Shown one piece after another: positions 14,740 to 23,234 of a stretch of DNA of 30,421 bases (its first letter is position 1; each line of letters opens with the position of its first letter). The notes below the pieces were generated by a model that was given only the letters and a program-made list of their open reading frames with translations, was not told where the DNA came from and did not search any database. This stretch comes from CAMDTE01 sp034679985. GTDB lineage: Bacteria > Bacteroidota > Bacteroidia > Flavobacteriales > Schleiferiaceae. The position numbers were made by a program, and so were the translations under genes. Location of the stretch: contig JAXITR010000024.1 of assembly GCA_034679985.1 (NCBI GenBank), forward strand, positions 1 through 30,421, written 5' to 3'.

Positions 14740-17286
14740 ATGACCGTTTCCTACGCATGGCTCCAGGAGCTGCTTCCCCACGTACATCCGTTTCCATCCC
14801 CCGCAGAGGCTGCAGCACACCTGACGGCGTCGGGTCTGGAAATCGAAACCACCGAAGCTGTTGAACGCATTCCCGGCGGTTTGCGCGGCGTGGTGGTGGG
14901 CGAAGTGCTGACTGCGGTGCAGCACCCCAACGCGGACCGACTGCGCTTGACCACGGTTGCCGTGGGCGCGGATGCACCCTTGCACATTGTTTGCGGCGCC
15001 CCCAACGTGGCGGTGGGCCAAAAAGTAGCCGTGGCCACCGTAGGTTGCACCCTCTACCCCACCGGTTCCACCGAACCCCTGAACATCCAAAAAGGCAAAA
15101 TTCGCGGCGAAGTTTCCGAGGGCATGCTGTGCGCGGAAGACGAACTGGGCCTGGGAACTTCCCACGAGGGCATTTGGGTTTTGAGCCCAGACGCCACCGT
15201 AGGCCAACCGCTCGCCGATTACCTGGGCTGGAAGACGGACTACGCCTTGGAAATGGGCCTGACGCCCAACCGCACCGACGCCCTGGGGCATTTTGGCGTG
15301 GCCCGCGATTTAGCAGCCGTCCTCACCCACCGCGGTACCCCGGCCCGCGCCAAACTTCCTTCAGTTGCACCGCTGAGCGCCACTCCGGGCATTGCGCCCG
15401 TTGCGGTTCGCGTGGAGGACGAAGCAGCGTGCCCGCGCTACTACGGACTTCTGATCGAAGGCGTCCGCGTGCAACCGTCCCCCGAAAACCTTCAAGCGCG
15501 CCTCCAAGCCGTGGGCCTCAAGCCCATCAACAACCTGGTGGACGCCACCAACTGGGTGCTCCACGAGTTGGGCCACCCCTTGCACGCCTTCGACGCCGAC
15601 CGCATTGGCGGCAACCAATTGGTGATCCGCAAGGCACATCCAGGGGAAAATTTGGTCACCCTGGACGAAAAGGAACGCGCCCTGCACCCGGACGATCTGG
15701 TGATTGCCGACGCCCACAACGCCTTGTGCTTGGCCGGCGTTTTTGGCGGATTGAATTCCGGCGTTCAACCCAGCACCGAACGCATCGTGGTGGAATCCGC
15801 CTGGTTTGCCCCCAGCGCCGTGCGCAAAACGGCCAAGCGCCATGCCTTGAACACCGACGCCTCCTTCCGCTACGAGCGCGGCGTGGACCCCACCTTGGGC
15901 CTTATCGCCCTGGAGCGCTTCGTGGACTTGATTCGCCAAACCTGCCCGAACGTACGCCTGGCCCCCGTTGCGGAGGCTGCGACCGCAGACGCGTCCGTAT
16001 TGGCTCCCCGCACCGTGGTATTTTCTCCGGAAAAGGCACGAAAGCTGATGGGTCACGACGTGCCCAACGAGGTTCAATCATCCATTTTCACCTCCCTGGA
16101 CATTCGCGTGCTGTCTCCCGTGGAGTCCGACGAATGGACGGTTGAGGTTCCCGCCTACCGCTGGGACGTCACCCGCCAAGCGGACTTGACCGAAGAATTG
16201 CTGCGCATTTACGGTTTGAACGAAATTCCGTTCCCGGACGGCATGCGCGTGCACTTGGCACCCACTCCGCGCCTGGGCGCAGACCGCCTGCGCCAATCGG
16301 CCTCTGCCTATTTGGTGGCCCACGGCGCGCTGGAAGCCTACAACAACTCCCTGACGCGGGCGGCCTACGCCCACCAGCATCCAGCTTTTCCGGAAGGTTC
16401 TACGGTGGAGGTTCTCAATCCTTTAAGCCAAGACCTCGGCATTTTGCGCCCCACCTTGCTGTTTGGCTTGGTGGAGTCCATTGCCTACAACGTCAAACGC
16501 CAACAGCCCAACCTTTTGTTGTTTGAATTGGGTCGGGTGTACCGAAAATTGGACCCGACGTCCGCTACCCCTTGGGCGGCGTCTGCGCCCGCCCTGCCGT
16601 TGCCCAAGATTTTGAAGGGCAAGGAGGAAAATGCCCAGTCGCTCGCCGAAGGCGAGCGACTGGGACTCGCCCTGCGGGGCGAGTGGGCCGCGCCCCACTG
16701 GCAGGGGGGAGCGCGGCCGGGCGGTTTCTCCGCCCTGAAAGGCGCCGTACTGGGGCTTTTGGCTCAGTTGGGATTGGAAGAACGCTATTCCGAAGAACCC
16801 CTTCCGGAAGCCGGAGCCCCCGGACTGGTGGACGAAGGGATTGCCTTGTTCCTGGACCGCGCCCCCTTGGGGGTTCTGGGCTTGGCCGCCACCGCCCTTT
16901 TGCGCGCAACCGACGCGGAAGGCCCCGTTTGGGTGGCGGAATTGGACTGGGGAATGCTGGCCAAAAAAGCGGCCGGAGTCCAAAAGAAATACGTAGAACC
17001 GCCCAAATTCCCCGCCTCCGAGCGCGATTTGGCACTTTTAGTTCCCAACGACGTTCCCTACCGAACCTTGGTTGCGGCGTGCCGTTCCACCAAGGAGAAG
17101 ACCCTGACCAACGTCCAGTTGTTTGACGTCTACACGGGCAAAAATCTGCCGGAAGGACACACCTCCTACGGCTTGCGTCTGACCTTCCAAGACCGCAACG
17201 CCACCTTGAAAGACGGCGCGGTGGACCACTCCGTTCAGCGCATGGTGGAAAACCTAGAAGCGGCGGGCGCGCAACTGCGCGGGTAA
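14740..17286 (+). CDS. pheT: Phenylalanine-tRNA ligase beta subunit
   Basis: Beta subunit of the (alpha-beta)2 enzyme that charges tRNA-Phe. The 848 residues are slightly above the usual 800 or so. Domains in order are the N-terminal strand MTVSYAWLQELLP, the EMAP-II-like tRNA-binding domain (about 40-150, PNADRLRLTTVAVG and GEVSEGMLCAEDELGLG), the B3/B4 editing domain (about 210-400), B5 (about 430-500, YRWDVTRQADLTEELLRIYG), the catalytic-like core, and the C-terminal ferredoxin-fold anticodon-binding domain (about 750-848, FPASERDLALLVP). The stretch near residues 612-660 is longer and more GC-rich than typical and contains several perfect DNA dyads. pheS is not adjacent, which is common in Bacteroidota. 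A strong terminator follows. Confidence 0.97.
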   Translation: MTVSYAWLQELLPHVHPFPSPAEAAAHLTASGLEIETTEAVERIPGGLRGVVVGEVLTAVQHPNADRLRLTTVAVGADAPLHIVCGAPNVAVGQKVAVATVGCTLYPTGSTEPLNIQKGKIRGEVSEGMLCAEDELGLGTSHEGIWVLSPDATVGQPLADYLGWKTDYALEMGLTPNRTDALGHFGVARDLAAVLTHRGTPARAKLPSVAPLSATPGIAPVAVRVEDEAACPRYYGLLIEGVRVQPSPENLQARLQAVGLKPINNLVDATNWVLHELGHPLHAFDADRIGGNQLVIRKAHPGENLVTLDEKERALHPDDLVIADAHNALCLAGVFGGLNSGVQPSTERIVVESAWFAPSAVRKTAKRHALNTDASFRYERGVDPTLGLIALERFVDLIRQTCPNVRLAPVAEAATADASVLAPRTVVFSPEKARKLMGHDVPNEVQSSIFTSLDIRVLSPVESDEWTVEVPAYRWDVTRQADLTEELLRIYGLNEIPFPDGMRVHLAPTPRLGADRLRQSASAYLVAHGALEAYNNSLTRAAYAHQHPAFPEGSTVEVLNPLSQDLGILRPTLLFGLVESIAYNVKRQQPNLLLFELGRVYRKLDPTSATPWAASAPALPLPKILKGKEENAQSLAEGERLGLALRGEWAAPHWQGGARPGGFSALKGAVLGLLAQLGLEERYSEEPLPEAGAPGLVDEGIALFLDRAPLGVLGLAATALLRATDAEGPVWVAELDWGMLAKKAAGVQKKYVEPPKFPASERDLALLVPNDVPYRTLVAACRSTKEKTLTNVQLFDVYTGKNLPEGHTSYGLRLTFQDRNATLKDGAVDHSVQRMVENLEAAGAQLRG
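16574..16718. repeat. Cluster of perfect short-loop inverted repeats inside pheT
   Basis: Four dyads lie in 145 bases. The first has 6-base arms GGGCGG/CCGCCC (16574-16579, 16589-16594). The second has 14-base arms CCCAGTCGCTCGCC (16634-16647) and its exact complement (16651-16664) around the loop GAA. The third, directly adjacent, has 8-base arms ACTCGCCC/GGGCGAGT (16665-16672, 16677-16684). The fourth has 8-base arms GGCCGCGC/GCGCGGCC (16686-16693, 16711-16718). The reading frame is kept throughout. The dyads encode the linker and the start of the conserved ERLGLAL segment of PheT. Confidence 0.75.
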
Positions 17287-17318
17287 GCACCGGGCGTGCT
17301 GCGCTCGTTTTTCGGCAT

Positions 17319-17354
17319 AAAAAAAGGGCGGACTCCTGAGAGTCCGCCCTTTTT
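17319..17354. terminator. Bidirectional intrinsic terminator between pheT and purL
   Basis: A perfect 10-base stem GGGCGGACTC / GAGTCCGCCC (17326-17335, 17340-17349) with loop CTGA is flanked by seven A on the left and five T on the right. It therefore has a T tract on either strand and can stop both pheT (plus) and purL (minus). It is the only clear intrinsic terminator in the window. The rest of the 95-base gap is featureless apart from a short GCAC...GTGC dyad near 17288-17300. Confidence 0.9.
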
Positions 17355-17381
17355 GTTGTGGAGCAGCTAAGAACTAAGGCC

Positions 17382-19619
17382 TCACGCGGCGCCCAAGGCG
17401 CGGTGCAGGGCGTTGTCGTACCGGTCTTTGTATTCCGACACTTGGCCCCATTCCTCGTCGTCGATGCGGATGGAACCCTTGGTCACGTGGCCCAAAAGAT
17501 CGAATTCTACTCCGTTGAGCATCATGAGGTCAATGAACGCTTCTTCTTGATCCGGAGCAACGGTCACCACCACACGGGACTGAGACTCGCCAAACAAGAA
17601 CGCGTCCGTGCGAATCTCCGCATCCGTGGTGATGTCAAAACCCAGATTGCCGGCCATGGAAGACTCCATCAACGCCACAAACAGACCGCCTTCGCTGACG
17701 TCGTGGGCAGACTGAAGCACGCCTTGACGGATCAACATTTTCACTTGCTCCTGCAACGCATACTCCTCCTCCAAGCTGAAGGACGGCGCCGGGGATTCGG
17801 TGATGCCGTGGTGGTACACCAAGTACTGACTGGACGAAATGTCTTCCCGCGAGGTACCCAATTGGTAGATCAAGTCGCCCTTTTTCTTGAAATTCAGGGT
17901 CGTTACGTGGCTCTTGTCTTCCACCAAACCAATCATGGCGATGGTGGGGGTTGGGAAAACCGGCTCAGCCTTGTCGCCCATAACCGTTTGGTTGTAGAAC
18001 GATACGTTACCGCCCGTAACCGGCGTTTTGAACTGTTCGCACGCGCGGCTCATGCCTTTGATGGCACCTACAAACTGCCAGTACACTTCCGGATTGTAGG
18101 GGTTGCCAAAGTTCAAGCAGTTGGTGATGGCGCTGGGCACCCCGCCGGAGCACACAATGTTCCGCGCGTTCTCCGCCACCGCAATCATGGCGCCCACTTC
18201 CGGATCTGCGTGCACGTAGCGGCTGTTGCAGTCCACCGTCATGGCCAAGGCCCGATCGGTTCCTTTTACTTTGACGATGGCGGCATCCGACGGACCGTTG
18301 GTGCTCATGTTCACCGTACCCACCATGGAGTCGTACTGTTCGTACACCCAGCGCTTGCTGGCGATGTTGGGCAACGCAATGATCTGCTGCGCAACGGCAT
18401 GCAGGTCTTGAGGGACCGCAACGTTTTGAATGTCAAATTCTTGGTAGGCCTTGTAGTAAGCCGGCTCGCGGAATTCGCGGTAGTACACCGGAGCGCCACC
18501 GCCCAGCACCAAAGACTCCGCCGGCAAGTCGCCCACCAAGTCTCCGTGCCAGAAGTAGCGAACGGCGGGGCCTTCGGTGACCACGCCAATTTCAGCGCAG
18601 TGGATGTCCCACTTGGCAAAAATGGCTTCTACTTCCGTTTCGCGGCCTTTTTTCACCACCACCAGCATGCGCTCCTGGCTCTCGGACAGCAGGATTTCCC
18701 AAGGGGTCATGCCGTCTTGACGTGTGGGGACGCGGTCCAAATGGATGTCCATGCCTACCCCGCCGCCGGCACTCATTTCCGACGTCGAACACGTAATGCC
18801 CGCAGCGCCCATGTCTTGCATGCCCGCTACCGCTCCCGTTTGGGCCAGTTCCAACGTGGCTTCCAGCAGGAGCTTTTCTTGGAACGGGTCGCCTACTTGA
18901 ACCGACGGAATGTCGTTGGCGGAGTCTTCTGTTAAGTCTTTGGAGGCAAAAGCCGCACCGTGGATGCCGTCGCGACCGGTGCTGGAGCCCACAATGTAGA
19001 CGGAATTGCCAACGCCTTGTGCCTTGGCAGAAAGCTGCTCCCCCACCTTCACAATGCCCGCAGAAAAGGCATTGACCAGGGGATTCTGCAGGTAGCAGTC
19101 GTCGAAATAAACCTCGCCGCCCACGGTGGGTATGCCAAAGGAATTCCCGTAGTTGCCGATGCCCTTCACCACGCCTTTGAGGAGCCACTGCGTGCGCTCG
19201 TCCTCAATGCGTCCAAACCGGAGCGAATTCAGCTGCGCAATGGGGCGCGCGCCCATGGTGAAAATATCGCGGTTGATACCGCCCACGCCGGTGGCCGCAC
19301 CCTGGTAGGGTTCTACCGCAGACGGGTGGTTGTGGGATTCAATTTTGAACGCACAGGCCAAACCGTCGCCAATGTCCACCAAGCCCGCGTTTTCTTCGCC
19401 GGCCTTGGCCAACAAGTGGGGACCTTCCTTGGGGAGTGTTTTGAGCCAAACAATGCTGTTTTTGTAGGAACAATGCTCGGACCACATCACGGAGTACACG
19501 CTCAACTCGGTAAAATTGGGCGTACGTCCCAGAACCTCGCAGATCTTGGCGTATTCTTCCGGCAACAGACCGAGTTCTTTCGCGTTTTCAACCGTTGTGG
19601 GGGCAAAGGAGTCCAGCAT
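17382..19619 (-). CDS. purL: Phosphoribosylformylglycinamidine synthase subunit PurL
   Basis: Catalyses the ATP-dependent amidation of FGAR to FGAM in purine synthesis. With 745 residues it is the small form, which needs separate PurS and PurQ (glutaminase) subunits; neither is in the window. Visible motifs are SEHCSYKNS near the N-terminus, the nucleotide-binding segment ESHNHPSAVEPYQGAATGVG, GINRDIFTMGARP, and the mirrored second half with MTVDCNSRYVHADPEVGA and SDVSEGGL-like HDVSEGGLFVALMES. The start ATG (19619) is preceded by a promoter box 23 bases upstream. The 3' end meets the bidirectional terminator shared with pheT. Confidence 0.97.
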   Translation of the reverse strand: MLDSFAPTTVENAKELGLLPEEYAKICEVLGRTPNFTELSVYSVMWSEHCSYKNSIVWLKTLPKEGPHLLAKAGEENAGLVDIGDGLACAFKIESHNHPSAVEPYQGAATGVGGINRDIFTMGARPIAQLNSLRFGRIEDERTQWLLKGVVKGIGNYGNSFGIPTVGGEVYFDDCYLQNPLVNAFSAGIVKVGEQLSAKAQGVGNSVYIVGSSTGRDGIHGAAFASKDLTEDSANDIPSVQVGDPFQEKLLLEATLELAQTGAVAGMQDMGAAGITCSTSEMSAGGGVGMDIHLDRVPTRQDGMTPWEILLSESQERMLVVVKKGRETEVEAIFAKWDIHCAEIGVVTEGPAVRYFWHGDLVGDLPAESLVLGGGAPVYYREFREPAYYKAYQEFDIQNVAVPQDLHAVAQQIIALPNIASKRWVYEQYDSMVGTVNMSTNGPSDAAIVKVKGTDRALAMTVDCNSRYVHADPEVGAMIAVAENARNIVCSGGVPSAITNCLNFGNPYNPEVYWQFVGAIKGMSRACEQFKTPVTGGNVSFYNQTVMGDKAEPVFPTPTIAMIGLVEDKSHVTTLNFKKKGDLIYQLGTSREDISSSQYLVYHHGITESPAPSFSLEEEYALQEQVKMLIRQGVLQSAHDVSEGGLFVALMESSMAGNLGFDITTDAEIRTDAFLFGESQSRVVVTVAPDQEEAFIDLMMLNGVEFDLLGHVTKGSIRIDDEEWGQVSEYKDRYDNALHRALGAA

Positions 19620-19642
19620 GGGGTGTTTTTTTCAATAAGGTG

Positions 19643-19650
19643 CAAAGGTA
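19643..19650 (-). promoter_or_regulatory. Putative -7 box TACCTTTG for purL
   Basis: On the minus strand TACCTTTG matches TAnnTTTG exactly and ends 23 bases before the purL ATG, allowing a leader of roughly 15-20 bases. A -33 TTTG is not evident. No PurR operator or purine riboswitch is recognisable in the 95 bases between purL and the divergent gene. Confidence 0.5.
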
Positions 19651-19714
19651 ACACTTGGCTGTGGGTCGCTTATCTTCACGGGGTTGTTTTTCATCCACTT
19701 TTATCAACACCAAC

Positions 19715-21442
19715 GTGTTCCAAACCTCCTTCTCTGCCGCAGCAACTCGTCGGTTATTCGGTACCCTGGCGGGTATGTTCGGGGTGCTTTGCGGCACGTC
19801 CACGGAATCCGCCGGGGAAACGCGTAGGGCCGCACCCTTCTCGTTCACCGCACCGGCGGTTGCCCCCTCCCCGCAACCGGACTCCCTGCTCCTGGGACCG
19901 GTAGTAATCCACCACTCGGACGGCAGGACGGAGGAAAACCAGGGAATTGCGGTAAGGAACGGCCGCATCCAAACCGTCGGACCTTGGGAAGACCTGCAGC
20001 GCCGCCACGCTCGTTGGCCCCAAATTCCGGCTCCCGCTCCGCACGTGTACCCGGGATGGATCGACGCCCACACGCACTTCCTGGCGTGGGGCTTGGGCGC
20101 CACCACCGTGGACCTCACCGGCACCCAAAACTGGGACGAATGCCTCCAACGTCTGGACGATTTTGCCGCAAAACATCCGCAGCAGACCGTAGTATTCGGA
20201 CGCGGCTGGGACCAAAACGATTGGCCTACACCCGCCCTGCCCCCAAAGGAATACTGGGAACATCGCTACCCCAACCGCACCGTGGTGTTGACCCGCGTGG
20301 ACGGCCACGCGGCCTTGGCCGTGGGACCGTTGATTGATCCGCTCTACCGCAAAAACGCCACGCAACCCTATGCTGTTTCGGGCGGAACCGTCGACCCCAC
20401 CAACGGACTTTTTTTGGACCGCGCCACGGAATTGCTTCCCGTGTTCCAACCCAGCCGATCGGATAAAATTGCCGCTTTGAAACGGGCAGAACAAGACGCC
20501 TACGCCCTGGGCATCACCTCCGTCCACGAAGCGGGCTTGCCCACGGAAGACCTTCTGTTGTTGGACAGCCTGCACCGAGCCGGCAGCCTCCAAATGCCCA
20601 TCTACGGCATGGTGTCCGACCGTCCCGCAGACCGGCGCTACTGGCGTCACCGCGCCGCGCTCAAAACCGATCGCCTCTCCGTGCGGAGTTTCAAATTTTA
20701 CGCCGACGGTGCCCTGGGTTCGCGCGGCGCGTTGCTCCGCACCCCGTACGCCGACGCCCCCCACACCCACGGCCTACAGCTCTACCCCCTGCGCCACTTT
20801 GAACGCGGAGCGCGCGAAATGCTGCGCAAAGGCTGGCAAATGAACACCCACGCCATTGGGGACTCCGCCAACGGAATGCTGCTGAGCCTGTACGGTCGGG
20901 TGCTGGAAGACGCTACCCACTCGAACCACCGCTGGCGCATTGAGCACGCGCAACTTCTGAGCGATCCGGATGTTACGGCACTCGGAAGACTGCGCGTACT
21001 GCCCTCCGTCCAACCCTGCCACGCCACCTCAGACTTACCCTGGGCGGGCGAACGCTTGGGGCCCGACCGCCTGGCCGCACTGGGGTACCGGTACGCCGCC
21101 CTCGCCGCCGCCAGCCCCGTCCTCCCCCTGGGCACGGACGTTCCGGTGGAGCCCTTGGACCCGCGCCGCACCTGGGAAGCCGGGCGCAACGCCGGCCTAA
21201 CCGACGCCCAAATCGTCAAGGGCATGACCCACGACGCCGCCTACGCAGGGTTTGAAGAAAACGAACGCGGCAGCATTGCCCCGGGCTTTTGGGCCAGTTT
21301 TACCTTTTTCCAAGAGCCGTTGGAAGAGCAATCCACGGAACAATTGCTGCAAATTCCCGTTCAATCCACTTGGGTACACGGCGTACAAGTGTATCTTAGA
21401 CACGTTGAAAACCGCGCGCTGCCCCCGGCGAGCGTTCACTAA
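19715..21442 (+). CDS. YtcJ-like metal-dependent amidohydrolase, probably exported
   Basis: TIM-barrel amidohydrolase (amidohydrolase_3/YtcJ group), about 575 residues with start GTG 19715. Metal-ligand features are GWIDAHTH (His119 and His121), the lysine region SFKFYADGALGSRGALL, HAIGDSAN, RIEHAQLL and LGTDVPVEPLDPR, all in the expected order. The substrate of such proteins is seldom known; several hydrolyse amide or imine bonds. The N-terminus MFQTSFSAAATRRLFGTLAG, followed by MFGVLCG, has paired arginines before a hydrophobic stretch and looks like a weak signal peptide, possibly Tat type (TRRLF). A TTG at 19655 would give 20 more residues but does not improve the signal. The next gene follows after 19 bases on the same strand. 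Confidence 0.88.
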   Translation: MFQTSFSAAATRRLFGTLAGMFGVLCGTSTESAGETRRAAPFSFTAPAVAPSPQPDSLLLGPVVIHHSDGRTEENQGIAVRNGRIQTVGPWEDLQRRHARWPQIPAPAPHVYPGWIDAHTHFLAWGLGATTVDLTGTQNWDECLQRLDDFAAKHPQQTVVFGRGWDQNDWPTPALPPKEYWEHRYPNRTVVLTRVDGHAALAVGPLIDPLYRKNATQPYAVSGGTVDPTNGLFLDRATELLPVFQPSRSDKIAALKRAEQDAYALGITSVHEAGLPTEDLLLLDSLHRAGSLQMPIYGMVSDRPADRRYWRHRAALKTDRLSVRSFKFYADGALGSRGALLRTPYADAPHTHGLQLYPLRHFERGAREMLRKGWQMNTHAIGDSANGMLLSLYGRVLEDATHSNHRWRIEHAQLLSDPDVTALGRLRVLPSVQPCHATSDLPWAGERLGPDRLAALGYRYAALAAASPVLPLGTDVPVEPLDPRRTWEAGRNAGLTDAQIVKGMTHDAAYAGFEENERGSIAPGFWASFTFFQEPLEEQSTEQLLQIPVQSTWVHGVQVYLRHVENRALPPASVH

Positions 21443-21461
21443 TTAACCTTCGTTTTGCGCC

Positions 21462-23234
21462 ATGAGCCAACCCACACGCCTCTTTGATTTTGCTTACTAC
21501 GCCCTGACGCACCACCCGCGTCCGGACGCCCTCAACACCAAGAAAAACGGATCGTGGAACGCCCTCTCCACGGCAGAATTCGTTCGCCAATCGCGCAGTC
21601 TATCCAAAGGCCTGATGGCCCTTGGGCTTGAAGCCGGCGAACGCGTTGCCGTGATTTCCACCACCAACCGCTCCGAGTGGAACCTCTGCGACCAAGCCAT
21701 TTTGCAGGCCGGCGGCATCGACGTCCCCATGTACCCCAGCATCAGCGCGCAGGAATCCGCCTTCATTTTGAACGACTCCGGCTCCGTCTACTGTTTTGTG
21801 TCCGACGCCGCACTGGTAGAGAAAATCCAAAGCATCGCCCACGAAGTCCCCTCCCTGCGCGGCATCTACTGCTTTGAACCGGTTTCCGGCGTTCAAACCG
21901 TGGCCGACGTGATCGCTTTGGGCGAACAAGCCGCATCGGACGTAGACGACTTGCTGCAGGCCCGTATGGACGCGGTTAAAGAATTGGACCTGGCCACCCT
22001 GATTTACACCAGCGGCACCACCGGCACACCCAAAGGCGTGATGCTGTCGCACCGCAACATCGCCAGCAACACCATTGCCTCGCGCGAGCGTCTTCCGGTG
22101 GGCCCGGACGCCACATCCGTTTCCTTCCTCCCCCTCTGCCACAGCTACGAGCGCATGCTCGTCTACCTCTACCTCTACACCGGAGTTGGCGTGTACTACG
22201 CAGAGAACATGGAGACCATTGGCGACAACATTCGGGAAGTTAAGCCGGACGTCTTCACGGCCGTTCCGCGTTTGCTGGAAAAGGTGTACGACCGCATCAT
22301 GGACAAGGGCAAGGCCCTGACCGGTGCCAAACGCCTGCTCTTTTTCTGGGCCGTGGAATTGGCCGAAGAATTTGATTTGTACGGCAAGAGCCCCTGGTAC
22401 AGAGCACGCCTGGCCGTGGCCCGCAAATTGATTTTTAGCAAATGGCAAGAGGCCTTGGGCGGCAACGTCAAGACCATTGCCAGCGGCTCCGCCGCACTCA
22501 ACCCGCGTTTGGCGCGCATTTTTGCCGCGGCGGGACTGAGCATCCAAGAAGGCTACGGCCTCACGGAAACCTCCCCGGTCATCTCCGTAAACCTACCGGT
22601 CAACGGCGGCATGAAACTGGGAACCGTCGGACCCGTCATCTCCGGCGTGGAGGTGAAATTGGCCGACGACGGCGAGATTTGGGCGAAAGGACCCAACTTG
22701 ATGATGGGCTACTACAACCGCCCGGACCTTACCGCGGAAGTCATCACGCCCGACGGCTGGTTCAAAACCGGCGACATTGGCGTCATCGATGCCGACGGTC
22801 ATTTGCGCATCACGGACCGCAAAAAAGAGATTTTCAAAACGTCCGGCGGCAAGTACGTTGCGCCGCAGCACATGGAAAACGTGTTCAAGGAATCCCCCTT
22901 CATTGAGCAGTGCATGGTAGCTGGTGAAAACCAAAAGCACCCCGTCTTGTTGGTGCAGCCAGACTTTGCCTTCCTGCGTTCCTACTGCGACCGCAAGGGG
23001 CTCCCCTTCGGCTCCCCCGCAGAGGCCGTTCAAATTCCCCAAGTAGTTGCGCGCATCCAAAAGGACGTGGACCGCATCAACACCCAATTTGGACAGTGGG
23101 AACAGGTTAAGAAAATCTACGTTTGCCCCGAGCAGTGGACCATTGCGGACGGTCAATTGACCCCCACGCTCAAACTCAAGCGCAAGGCCATCCTGACGCG
23201 CTACGAAGCAGCTTACTCCGGATTGTACGCCTGA
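21462..23234 (+). CDS. Long-chain fatty acid-CoA ligase (AMP-forming)
   Basis: Activates fatty acids to acyl-CoA through an acyl-adenylate. The 590 residues contain the P-loop-like IYTSGTTGTPKGVM (181-194), the adenylate-binding GYGLTETSP (about 364-372), GWFKTGDIG and the hinge region DRKKEIFKTSGGKYV, with a full C-terminal lid domain. It belongs to the FadD/FAA1-like group common in Bacteroidota. The gene lies 19 bases after the amidohydrolase and may be co-transcribed with it. Its last 22 bases overlap the convergent rluD coding end, and there is no terminator between them. Confidence 0.95.
   Translation: MSQPTRLFDFAYYALTHHPRPDALNTKKNGSWNALSTAEFVRQSRSLSKGLMALGLEAGERVAVISTTNRSEWNLCDQAILQAGGIDVPMYPSISAQESAFILNDSGSVYCFVSDAALVEKIQSIAHEVPSLRGIYCFEPVSGVQTVADVIALGEQAASDVDDLLQARMDAVKELDLATLIYTSGTTGTPKGVMLSHRNIASNTIASRERLPVGPDATSVSFLPLCHSYERMLVYLYLYTGVGVYYAENMETIGDNIREVKPDVFTAVPRLLEKVYDRIMDKGKALTGAKRLLFFWAVELAEEFDLYGKSPWYRARLAVARKLIFSKWQEALGGNVKTIASGSAALNPRLARIFAAAGLSIQEGYGLTETSPVISVNLPVNGGMKLGTVGPVISGVEVKLADDGEIWAKGPNLMMGYYNRPDLTAEVITPDGWFKTGDIGVIDADGHLRITDRKKEIFKTSGGKYVAPQHMENVFKESPFIEQCMVAGENQKHPVLLVQPDFAFLRSYCDRKGLPFGSPAEAVQIPQVVARIQKDVDRINTQFGQWEQVKKIYVCPEQWTIADGQLTPTLKLKRKAILTRYEAAYSGLYA

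Noticed and set aside
17358..18935. Long plus-strand open frame opposite purL (about 525 codons)
   Set aside because: purL is unmistakable on the other strand; the antisense product has the same His/Arg/Val-rich shadow composition, and the frame starts at the shared terminator.
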